Part shown: piece by piece, positions 1-5,428 of the stretch
How the letters are laid out: each line of letters opens with the position of its first letter
How positions within the stretch are numbered: position 1 is the stretch's first letter
Source: Methanomassiliicoccaceae archaeon
Lineage (GTDB): Archaea > Thermoplasmatota > Thermoplasmata > Methanomassiliicoccales > Methanomethylophilaceae
Reading direction: 5' to 3'
Length of the DNA: 10,059 nt
Assembly (NCBI GenBank): GCA_009778275.1
Contig: WRKC01000078.1
Coordinates: 1-10,059 of the forward strand
Translations under genes and position numbers: made by a program
Notes under the pieces: model-generated
Told to the model about the DNA's origin: nothing
Seen by the model: only the letters and a program-made list of their open reading frames with translations
Databases searched by the model: none

Positions 1-282
1 ACCATATCCAAGGACAAGCTGATATCGGAAGGCATAGTGGCGGTTTCCAACCCGGACCTGTGCGACGGCTGCGGCATCTGCGAAGGGTGCTGCGACTACA
101 ACGCGATAACGATCGTCTGCGGAGAGGACGGATCGCTGAGGAGCAACGTGAACCCCGGTCTCTGCAAGGGATGCGGGTCCTGCGTGGCTTCGTGCCCGGC
201 GGCCGCCATGGAGCAGAGAGGATTCAGGAACAAGCAGATCATCGCCGAGATAGATGCGTTGTTCGACAATGCGGGAGCGTGA
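1..282 (+). CDS. hdrA: Heterodisulfide reductase subunit HdrA, C-terminal end (partial)
   Basis: The frame is open from base 1 and stops with TGA at 280-282, so only the last 93 codons are in the window. The fragment carries two ferredoxin-type [4Fe-4S] motifs of the CxxCxxCxxxC kind: CDGCGICEGCC near the middle and CKGCGSCVASCP about 30 residues later. This tandem pair is the C-terminal signature of HdrA, the flavin subunit that bifurcates electrons from H2 (via MvhADG) to ferredoxin and to the CoM-S-S-CoB disulfide in the methanogen cytoplasm. A GTG codon at 37 lies inside this frame and is not a start, because the reading frame and the family both continue upstream. The next gene, mvhD, begins 4 nt after the stop, which supports HdrA over a generic ferredoxin. 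The N-terminal and FAD domains lie outside the window. Confidence 0.88.
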   Translation, partial: TISKDKLISEGIVAVSNPDLCDGCGICEGCCDYNAITIVCGEDGSLRSNVNPGLCKGCGSCVASCPAAAMEQRGFRNKQIIAEIDALFDNAGA

Positions 283-286
283 GAAA

Positions 287-703
287 ATGTCAGATTTTGA
301 ACCTAAGATAGTAGCGTTCTGCTGCAACTGGTGCTCCTACGCTGGAGCGGACGGAGCGGGTGTTGCAAGGTTGCAGATGCCCCCTAACTTCCGTATCATA
401 AGAACAATGTGTACCGCAAGGGTGGACCCCGAGTTCATACTCAGGTCCATGGCGAAAGGAGCGGACGGAGTGATAGTGCTTGGCTGCCACCCGGCAGACT
501 GCCACTATATCGGAGGGAACTACAGGGCCAGAAGGAGGATAGCGCTGATCAGGATGGTGCTTGAGCAGTACGGATTCGACCCGAAGAGGCTGAGACTCGA
601 GTGGGTCTCCGCATCTGAAGGAGAGAAGTTCCAGAAGACCCTGACGGACTTCGTGAACACGATAAAAGAACTTGGACCGACACCCATAAAGGAGGAGAAG
701 TAA
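287..703 (+). CDS. mvhD: F420-nonreducing hydrogenase iron-sulfur subunit MvhD
   Basis: This is a 138-residue protein of the MvhD/FrhD family, which passes electrons from the [NiFe] hydrogenase MvhAG to HdrA. Cysteines typical of its [2Fe-2S] cluster are visible in FCCNWCSYAGAD near the N-terminus, in RTMCTAR about 40 residues later, and in LGCHPADCHY near residue 70. The length matches the family. The frame is open upstream to an ATG at 254, but that would overlap hdrA. The ATG at 287 begins MSDFEPKIVAFCCNWCSY, which matches family N-termini, and it lies 4 nt after the hdrA stop. Its TAA stop (701-703) directly abuts the mvhG ATG. Translational coupling in an hdrA-mvhDGA transcript is likely. 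Confidence 0.93.
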   Translation: MSDFEPKIVAFCCNWCSYAGADGAGVARLQMPPNFRIIRTMCTARVDPEFILRSMAKGADGVIVLGCHPADCHYIGGNYRARRRIALIRMVLEQYGFDPKRLRLEWVSASEGEKFQKTLTDFVNTIKELGPTPIKEEK

Positions 704-1933
704 ATGGCATTCTTTGACAGATTCAGGAAGAAGGAAAAGGATGCGCCGAAGGCGGCACCCGCCAAGAAAGAGGCTAAGAAGGAGAGCAAACCCATGGCCT
801 CTTCCAAGGGAGCCGAGTGCGTCATGAAGACCCCCGAGTCAGTGGCGGCGGCGCAGCTCAAGATGGCAGATCTCGGAGCACTCCTTCCAGGAGCGCCACC
901 CAACGGCAAGATAAACCTTGCGATATACTGGGCGGCGGCGTGCGGAGGGTGCGACGTTTCCCTGCTGGACGTGAACGAGAGGATACTCACGATAGGCGAC
1001 ATGGCGAACATCGTCATGTGGCCGATCGCGGCTGACGGAAAAGAGCACGACATCGCGGAGATGGCGGACGGTTCGATCACGGTCTCGATCATATCGGGAG
1101 CGGTCAGGAACACTGAGAACGAGCACATGGTGAAACTTCTGAGAAAGAAGTCGGTCATCGTGGTATCTTACGGGGCATGTGCATGCCACGGAGGGTCCCC
1201 CGCGCTCGCGAACCTCATCCCCGGCGGAAAGGACGAGCTCCTCGAGTACGTGTACACGAAGACGCCCACCTCGGCGGACTTCCAGGCCGAATACAACAGC
1301 AGCGGTGCAGTGATACCGCAGTCGGAGTACGAGGCGCCCGAGGGCTTGCTCACGCTTCCGATGCTGTATGACACGGTCAAGACCCTCGACCAGGTGATCG
1401 ATGTCGATTACTACGTGCCCGGATGCCCCCCGATGCAGGAGTCCATCTCCCATTTGCTGAAGGCGGTAGCCGATTTCGCGTACAACGGCGTCGCTCTGCC
1501 GCCAAAGGGAGCGACCGTAGGTGTTGTGTCAAAAACACTCTGCGATCAGTGCCCCAGGCGCAAAGAGTACAGAAGAATAACGAAGATCGTGGAGCCCCAC
1601 CAGATAGATGTGGACCCCGACCTCTGCCTCATGGACCAGGGCATACTCTGCCTCGGGCCGGCAACGGTCGGAGGATGCAACGCGAGGTGCACAAGGATAG
1701 GACAGCCGTGCCGCGGATGCTACGGTCCTACCCCGGCGGTCCAGGAGCAGGGAGCGAGCGCCCTTACGGCGATCGCATCGCTGTTCCCAGTCTTGGATGA
1801 CGACGCCACGATAGAAGAGGACGCTATCGCTGACATAATGTCAACGATCAAGGACCCGCTCGGGTACTTCTATGCGTTCACAATGGGCAAGTCTCTGCTA
1901 AAGAGACATGTTGTTGAAAAGGGAGGCAAGTAA
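704..1933 (+). CDS. mvhG: F420-nonreducing [NiFe] hydrogenase small subunit MvhG, with N-terminal extension
   Basis: This 409-residue protein is the small, Fe-S-carrying subunit of the Mvh hydrogenase; it wires the NiFe site in MvhA to MvhD. Proximal-cluster cysteines appear in ACGGCD (C80, C83), in GACACHGG and in VPGCPP. A cysteine-rich C-terminal part (LCDQCP, LCLMDQGILC, GGCNARC, PCRGCYG) would hold the medial and distal clusters. The start is ATG 704, which sits 0 nt after mvhD and has a strong Shine-Dalgarno GGAGGAG at 691-697. An in-frame ATG at 794 lacks a comparable site. With start 704 the conserved core begins only near residue 68. It is preceded by a Lys/Ala/Pro-rich tail opening MAFFDRFRKKEKD, with 11 lysines in the first 42 residues. 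MvhG proteins I know are about 300 residues, so this extension is unusual. The stop is TAA. Confidence 0.93.
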   Translation: MAFFDRFRKKEKDAPKAAPAKKEAKKESKPMASSKGAECVMKTPESVAAAQLKMADLGALLPGAPPNGKINLAIYWAAACGGCDVSLLDVNERILTIGDMANIVMWPIAADGKEHDIAEMADGSITVSIISGAVRNTENEHMVKLLRKKSVIVVSYGACACHGGSPALANLIPGGKDELLEYVYTKTPTSADFQAEYNSSGAVIPQSEYEAPEGLLTLPMLYDTVKTLDQVIDVDYYVPGCPPMQESISHLLKAVADFAYNGVALPPKGATVGVVSKTLCDQCPRRKEYRRITKIVEPHQIDVDPDLCLMDQGILCLGPATVGGCNARCTRIGQPCRGCYGPTPAVQEQGASALTAIASLFPVLDDDATIEEDAIADIMSTIKDPLGYFYAFTMGKSLLKRHVVEKGGK

Positions 1934-1934
1934 G

Positions 1935-3455
1935 ATGACAGGCCCCGTAATATGGGACGACAAAAAGAAGGCAACCTCTAACAAGGTTACCATTGACCCT
2001 ATAACACGTCTTGAGGGTCACGGAAAGATAGAGATATTCCTCGACGACTCAGGAAACGTCAGCAGAGCATACTGGCAGGTCCCGGAGGTCAGGGGATTCG
2101 AGAGATTCTGCGTCGGAAGGAAGGTAGTGGAGCTCAACCAGATCACCGCAAGGCTTTGCGGTGTTTGTCCGGGAGCGCACCACATGGCTTCCACGAAAGC
2201 CATCGACGGCTGCTACAACACGAAGCCGACGGAGGCAGCATTCCGCATAAGGGATCTGTTCTACCACGCGCACTTCGTGCACAGCCACATAGCGCACTTC
2301 TACGCTCTGGCAGCCCCGGACTTCGTTTGCGGACCGGCCGCGCCGGCCGCAGAGAGGAACGTCTTGGGCGTCGTTGCGCGCGTCGGATTGGAGCTTGGGA
2401 CCGCCGTTGTCACGGCACGCGCTCAGGCGCAAAGGATCCAAGCTATGATCGGCGGAAAAGCGACCCACCCCGCGATGGGCGTTCCCGGCGGTGTGAGCAA
2501 GGCGATCAACAAAGAGGAGATCAAGGAGATCCAGAAATATGCGGACAACCTCGTGGCGTTCGCGGAGACCTCTCTGGGAGTGTTCAAGAGTGTTGTTCTT
2601 GAGAACAAGGAGTACTTGGACATAATCACGAGCAGCGACCTGTACTACTCGGAGTTGTACAGCATGGGTCTTGTCAACTCCAAGAACCAGCTTGAGTTCC
2701 ACGACGGAAAGGTGAGGGTCGTTGACCAGAAGGGCAAGGAGCACGACAAGTACGACCCGTACGACTACCTCGACCACATCGCAGAAGGTGTGGAGCCGTG
2801 GTCCTACGAGAAGTTCCCCTATCTGAAGAAACCCGGATACAAGGGAATGGTCGCAGGTATCGACAGCGGAATGTACCGCGCAACCCCGCTCGGAAGGCTG
2901 AATGTCTCCGAAAGCATCTCTACGCCGAAAGCGAATGCGGCGTTCGATGAGTTCAAGGCGACATTCAAGAGCCTGGGCGTGGAAGGGCCGGTGCACTTCA
3001 ACTTGGCCACCCACTGGGCGAGGATCATCGAGATGCTCTACGGAGCGGAGAAGGTCCACCAGAATGCGTACGACCCCAACATCACCGACCCGAACATAAA
3101 GCAGAAGGACATCATCCCCGGAGGCCGCGGAGTCGGATGCGTGGAGGCGCCGAGAGGAACCCTCACGCACGAGTACTCCTGCGACGAGAACGGGATAGTC
3201 ACGGCATGCAACCTGGTCGTCGGAACGACGAACAACAACGGTCCGATGAACATCGACACCATGAAGATCGCCTCGGCGCTTATCAAAGACAACATGATAT
3301 CGCCCGGCCTCCTGAACATGGTGGAGATGGCGTTCAGGGTTTACGACCCGTGCAACTCCTGCGCGACCCACAGCCTGCCCGGACAGATGCCCATCAAGGC
3401 AGTGATAAGGAACGCCGACGGCTCTTTGCACGATACAGTGACCAAGAACCTTTAA
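1935..3455 (+). CDS. mvhA: F420-nonreducing [NiFe] hydrogenase large subunit MvhA
   Basis: This 506-residue catalytic subunit binds the NiFe(CN)2CO centre and oxidises H2 for the Mvh-Hdr complex. The N-terminal ligand motif is ARLCGVCPGAHH (RxCGxC) and the C-terminal one is DPCNSCATH (DPCxxCxxH). All four ligand positions are TGC cysteines, so this is not a selenocysteine form. Twenty-seven residues follow the final His, as in hydrogenase precursors that are trimmed by a maturation endopeptidase after NiFe insertion. The frame is open from 1908, but ATG 1935 is the better start. It has GGAGG at 1922-1926 with an 8-nt spacer and lies 1 nt past the mvhG stop, and the protein then begins MTGPVIWDDKKK before the conserved TIDPITRLEGHG. 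It is the last gene of the hdrA-mvhDGA string. It ends with TAA and a terminator follows within 10 nt. Confidence 0.95.
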   Translation: MTGPVIWDDKKKATSNKVTIDPITRLEGHGKIEIFLDDSGNVSRAYWQVPEVRGFERFCVGRKVVELNQITARLCGVCPGAHHMASTKAIDGCYNTKPTEAAFRIRDLFYHAHFVHSHIAHFYALAAPDFVCGPAAPAAERNVLGVVARVGLELGTAVVTARAQAQRIQAMIGGKATHPAMGVPGGVSKAINKEEIKEIQKYADNLVAFAETSLGVFKSVVLENKEYLDIITSSDLYYSELYSMGLVNSKNQLEFHDGKVRVVDQKGKEHDKYDPYDYLDHIAEGVEPWSYEKFPYLKKPGYKGMVAGIDSGMYRATPLGRLNVSESISTPKANAAFDEFKATFKSLGVEGPVHFNLATHWARIIEMLYGAEKVHQNAYDPNITDPNIKQKDIIPGGRGVGCVEAPRGTLTHEYSCDENGIVTACNLVVGTTNNNGPMNIDTMKIASALIKDNMISPGLLNMVEMAFRVYDPCNSCATHSLPGQMPIKAVIRNADGSLHDTVTKNL

Positions 3456-3463
3456 ACATAAAC

Positions 3464-3496
3464 AAGAGGGGAAACCCCCTCTTTAATAAATTTTTT
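3464..3496 (+). terminator. Terminator of the hdrA-mvhDGA operon
   Basis: A perfect 8-bp stem (AAGAGGGG 3464-3471, CCCCTCTT 3476-3483) with a 4-nt loop begins 8 nt after the mvhA stop. A T-rich stretch with TTTTTT at 3491-3496 follows. It resembles an intrinsic terminator, and the T-run alone would favour archaeal RNA polymerase release. Confidence 0.8.
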
Positions 3497-3531
3497 CGGC
3501 TTATTAGTGTCAAATTTAATATGATCTTTCT

Positions 3532-3567
3532 TATTAACGATTTTTACGTTTTTCGTTAATATAAATA
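3532..3567. promoter_or_regulatory. Inverted repeat overlapping a TATA-like element
   Basis: TATTAACGA (3532-3540) and TCGTTAATA (3553-3561) form a perfect 9-bp inverted repeat with a 12-nt spacer. The right arm runs into TTAATATAAATA (3556-3567), which looks like an archaeal TATA box pointing rightward. This arrangement suggests a repressor site over a promoter. No convincing gene follows, unless it drives a non-coding RNA. Confidence 0.35.
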
Positions 3568-3594
3568 GAAATGATCTATCTTCGTGCTATTTCT

Positions 3595-3606
3595 TTGTAC
3601 GTACAA
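3595..3606. repeat. 12-bp perfect palindrome
   Basis: TTGTACGTACAA is a perfect palindrome about 30 nt downstream of the TATA-like element at 3556-3567, near where that promoter would initiate. It could be a dimeric regulator site. No partner or regulated gene can be named. Confidence 0.3.
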
Positions 3607-3741
3607 GTCAATGTATCTCATGCAACAATCGCTCTTTTTTGTTTTGTTACAAAGTACTGCACGTCACACTTTTCTTTTATTGGTCCTTTTTACTACTTTC
3701 CTTCGATCGATGTTTTCAGACACTATTGTTTTGGATAATCG

Positions 3742-3930
3742 TTGGGCACGCTCTCCCTCATGATACACGTGCCCAAACTGTTTTTAGAGCGTTTGCGTCC
3801 CCCGCCCGGCTGCCAACTCCGCCACCATGTCGTACCGGCATCGTCGCGGCTATCCCTAGCCAAAGAACGCCTCGTTCTTTGGCGGATATCCTAGAGACCT
3901 TGCCTCCGTATCCCCTTTTCGGCAGTCTAA
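3742..3930 (-). ncRNA. Candidate structured RNA in a GC-rich island (strand uncertain)
   Basis: This GC-rich block stands out from AT-rich flanks and is dense in perfect stems. TTGGGCACG/CGTGCCCAA (3742-3750 with 3768-3776) gives 9 bp. GGCTA/TAGCC (3848-3852 with 3857-3861) gives 5 bp around a loop that reads GGGA, a GNRA tetraloop, on the minus strand. GCCAAAGAACG/CGTTCTTTGGC (3859-3869 with 3873-3883) gives 11 bp around a 3-nt loop. A TATA-like element readable on the minus strand lies at 3949-3959, about 25 nt before a plausible start near 3928. This favours a minus-strand transcript of roughly 185 nt. On the plus strand the first hairpin is followed by CTGTTTTT and could act as a terminator instead. 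I do not see the conserved motifs of SRP RNA, RNase P RNA or a tRNA. The boundaries are approximate. Confidence 0.35.
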
Positions 3931-3997
3931 TATAACCACCCACCCTGGATATTTATATTGGATCTTCGGGTTATTTTGGGTCCGAAGGCGTACAATA

Positions 3998-4054
3998 CGA
4001 ATACTAATAGTAATGATATATATGTGTATATATATACTATACTATTAGTAATCG
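3998..4054. promoter_or_regulatory. Long inverted repeat upstream of the winged-helix gene (candidate operator)
   Basis: Arms 3998-4012 and 4040-4054 are inverted copies matching at 14 of 15 positions (core TACTATTAGTA on the right arm). They are separated by 27 nt of nearly pure alternating TA DNA. Each arm is itself close to palindromic. The right arm ends just before the TATA-like stretch of the downstream wHTH gene. That geometry is typical of an operator bound by a dimeric regulator, possibly the wHTH protein itself. Confidence 0.45.
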
Positions 4055-4060
4055 TAACCA

Positions 4061-4075
4061 TATTTTTATTTTTAG
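4061..4075 (+). promoter_or_regulatory. TATA-like promoter element for the winged-helix gene
   Basis: TATTTTTATTTTTAG lies about 30 nt before the GTG start at 4097. A transcript starting about 25 nt downstream of the box would have almost no leader. This agrees with the absence of a Shine-Dalgarno site in front of the gene. Confidence 0.4.
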
Positions 4076-4096
4076 ACAGTATTATCAAACGTAATC

Positions 4097-4375
4097 GTGG
4101 ACTTGGAGTATGACGGATTGGGATCGAAGGTCAAGATCCTGGTCCAGCTATTAAAGGAGAAAGAGATGAAGAGGAGCGATTTCACGAAGATCACTAACTA
4201 TGATTCCGCGAAAAAGATACTTGAACGCCTGCAGTTCGCTGGATTGACAGAAAGCGAAGCGAAAGGTGACTATAGGGACACTGTTATATGGCGGCTTACG
4301 GAAAAAGGAAAAAAAGTCGCGGAAATGTTGGTGGAAGTAGAGAAAGTCATCGCATCCGATTCAAATGGTCTCTGA
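4097..4375 (+). CDS. Small winged helix-turn-helix protein
   Basis: This 92-residue protein has the pattern of archaeal winged-helix DNA-binding domains. A first helix (about residues 10-23, KVKILVQLLKEKE) leads into a helix-turn-helix (about 25-52, with DSAKKILERLQFAGL as recognition helix). A wing strand (RDTVIWRLTEKGKKVAEML, about 61-79) and a C-terminal amphipathic helix follow. The wing motif xxWRLTxKGKK is common in PadR/ArsR-like and related archaeal wHTH families, and I cannot assign a subfamily. No ligand or metal motif is visible. The start is GTG 4097; TTG 4103 is an alternative. There is no Shine-Dalgarno, so a leaderless mRNA is likely. It is monocistronic and stops with TGA. The inverted repeat at 3998-4054 suggests autoregulation, which is inference. 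Confidence 0.78.
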   Translation: MDLEYDGLGSKVKILVQLLKEKEMKRSDFTKITNYDSAKKILERLQFAGLTESEAKGDYRDTVIWRLTEKGKKVAEMLVEVEKVIASDSNGL

Positions 4376-4420
4376 TCCAAAGGTGATCATATCATAATAA
4401 ATCATAAGAGGTATAGTGAA

Positions 4421-4427
4421 TTTTTTT
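4421..4427 (+). terminator. T7 run downstream of the winged-helix gene
   Basis: Seven consecutive T residues about 45 nt after the stop of the wHTH gene form a plausible archaeal oligo-T termination signal. No stable hairpin precedes it. Confidence 0.35.
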
Positions 4428-4432
4428 CATAT

Positions 4433-4442
4433 CAATATATTA
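4433..4442 (+). promoter_or_regulatory. TATA-like element upstream of the candidate RNA at 4461
   Basis: CAATATATTA lies about 25 nt before position 4461, where a foldable block with a closing stem begins. The spacing is that expected for an archaeal TATA box to its transcription start. The stretch is AT-rich throughout, so chance is possible. Confidence 0.35.
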
Positions 4443-4460
4443 TGATTTTATTTGTATGAA

Positions 4461-4602
4461 GTGCCTTTGCGAAAAGCGGCCGATTTGAACTCGGATCGTG
4501 AAGGCGGACCGCACTCCTGTGGATAGTGATAACTATGGCGGTCGGGGTTGGTGACCGGTACTTTGCATGGAGACTTTAACACGAGGCACATCGACGCGCC
4601 TC
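4461..4602 (+). ncRNA. Candidate structured non-coding RNA
   Basis: This GC-rich block lies between two convergent genes. Ends GTGCCT (4461-4466) and AGGCAC (4584-4589) pair to close a 129-nt domain. Inside are CCGA/TCGG (4480-4483 with 4491-4494), GACCGC/GCGGTC (4507-4512 with 4538-4543), and ATAGT/ACTAT (4523-4527 with 4532-4536) around a GATA loop. Two helices compete with these. GAGGC/GCCTC (4583-4587 with 4598-4602), followed by TTT, shares bases with the closing stem. CGGTC/GACCG (4539-4543 with 4553-4557) shares bases with GCGGTC. The segment GAACTCGGATCGTGAAGGCG resembles 5S rRNA loop C. However, its loop is too short, the 5' part is about 17 nt short, and the 3' half does not fit, so I do not call 5S. 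No plus-strand gene follows that it could control as a riboswitch. Confidence 0.4.
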
Positions 4603-4608
4603 TTTCCC

Positions 4609-4614
4609 AAAAAA
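4609..4614 (-). terminator. Oligo-T terminator of the S8e-srp19-nnr-phosphoesterase operon
   Basis: On the minus strand six T residues occur 22 nt after the phosphoesterase stop. They are the last such run before the candidate RNA on the opposite strand. No hairpin precedes the run. Confidence 0.35.
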
Positions 4615-4635
4615 GATGAACGCCCTTTGTATGGT

Positions 4636-5427
4636 TTATTCGGTACTCTTTACTCTGATCCTTCTGCCCCAGCCGGGACGGCCGCTGCCCGCGATCATCA
4701 ACCCTGAGAGTTTTCCCAGGTCGAGGCCGTCAAGGAGGTGTACGGTGGCATTCTCCAGATCGAGAAGGTCTCCGCCCATTATCGGGCCGAGCAACGGCTC
4801 CCCTGTGATATTCACGGGAGAACCTCCGAGCATCCTGTTGAAAGCCGGAACAATTATGAAATTCTTCGGAAGGATGTCGTATCTTTCCGATCCGCCGTCT
4901 TTGAACCTCCCCCTGACCCAGCACGGTTCGTTCACTTGCCTCCCCACGCCGTCCCTGAACATTACCGCAGGGTGATCGTGGGCCAGTACAAGCGTCTCGG
5001 AGGCCATGACCTCTTTGGAGGGCCATGTATGCCCGTGTGCGAATCCGATATCCTCGATCCTCATCCCCGATGCCGGACGGATCCTCACGTGACCGGGAAG
5101 GAATTCCTCGATGTTCGTATCATGGTTCCCTCTTACGACATCCACGCGGTCGAAGCGTTCGAGCAGCCTTTCAAAGAACACCGGTATCTCTTTGTACTCC
5201 TGTTTGGTCGAGCCCGGCACAGAGTCCTTGACATCCCCCAGAACGATAAGCCCGCTCGCCGAATCGTCCGCCGCCCGAATGATCGCATCGAACATTTCGT
5301 CGGTGCGCGAGGTAAGATGGAAACCCTTGGATCTCAGATGCGACTCTATCCCGATGTGCAGATCGCCTACGATGAGATACTCGTCAGCCCTCAGGGCGGG
5401 AATGCCGTGAACGGGCTGCAGATCCAT
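4636..5427 (-). CDS. SbcD-related archaeal metallophosphoesterase (COG1407-like)
   Basis: This 263-residue protein is a calcineurin-like phosphoesterase with all five metal-site blocks: GDLHIG (D22, H24), GDVKDS (64-69), GNHD (100-103), and the His-rich AHGHTW (130-135) and AHDH (149-152). It resembles the archaeal SbcD-related family (TIGR00024 type), which lacks the nuclease capping domain of true SbcD/Mre11. The substrate is unknown. Members are often near Lhr-type helicases, and none is present here. It starts at ATG 5425-5427, 1 nt past the nnr stop, so translation is probably coupled. It ends with TAA and is the last gene of the minus-strand operon. Its link to Nnr may be simple operon sharing. 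Confidence 0.85.
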   Translation of the reverse strand: MDLQPVHGIPALRADEYLIVGDLHIGIESHLRSKGFHLTSRTDEMFDAIIRAADDSASGLIVLGDVKDSVPGSTKQEYKEIPVFFERLLERFDRVDVVRGNHDTNIEEFLPGHVRIRPASGMRIEDIGFAHGHTWPSKEVMASETLVLAHDHPAVMFRDGVGRQVNEPCWVRGRFKDGGSERYDILPKNFIIVPAFNRMLGGSPVNITGEPLLGPIMGGDLLDLENATVHLLDGLDLGKLSGLMIAGSGRPGWGRRIRVKSTE

Positions 5428-5428
5428 T

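Larger units (their letters stand above)
3484..4096. other. Gene-poor AT-rich region with a GC-rich island
   Basis: About 600 bases separate the mvhA terminator from the winged-helix gene. Open frames exist on both strands (for example plus 3639-3935 and minus 3943-3758). Neither has a recognisable product, a Shine-Dalgarno site or coding-like composition, and the plus one straddles the abrupt change from AT-rich to GC-rich DNA. The region contains inverted repeats at 3532-3561 and 3595-3606, a GC-rich hairpin-dense block at about 3742-3930, a hairpin at 3964-3987, and a long inverted repeat at 3998-4054. No protein gene is supported here. Confidence 0.6.

Noticed and set aside
1908..1937. 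ATG 1908 as the mvhA start
   Set aside because: It overlaps the mvhG end and lacks a ribosome site, while ATG 1935 has GGAGG with good spacing and matches the family N-terminus.
3639..3935. 98-codon open frame on the plus strand in the large spacer
   Set aside because: It straddles an abrupt base-composition change, has a Phe/Leu-rich then Pro/Arg-rich sequence, no Shine-Dalgarno, and overlaps the hairpin-dense island.
3758..3943. 61-codon minus-strand frame with GTG start in the GC island
   Set aside because: No recognisable family, Gly/Arg-rich content typical of random GC-rich DNA, and strong stems that suggest RNA structure.
3742..4054. CRISPR array or insertion sequence in the spacer
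   Set aside because: No regularly spaced direct repeats, no transposase frame, and no terminal repeats with target duplications were found.
4479..4500. tRNA T-arm look-alike on the minus strand (GTTCAAATC)
   Set aside because: The 9-nt T-loop match is good, but the T stem does not pair around it, and no acceptor, D or anticodon arms can be placed upstream.
4461..4589. 5S rRNA gene
   Set aside because: Only the loop C region is similar; the spacing from the 5' end, hairpin loop length and 3' half do not match 5S.
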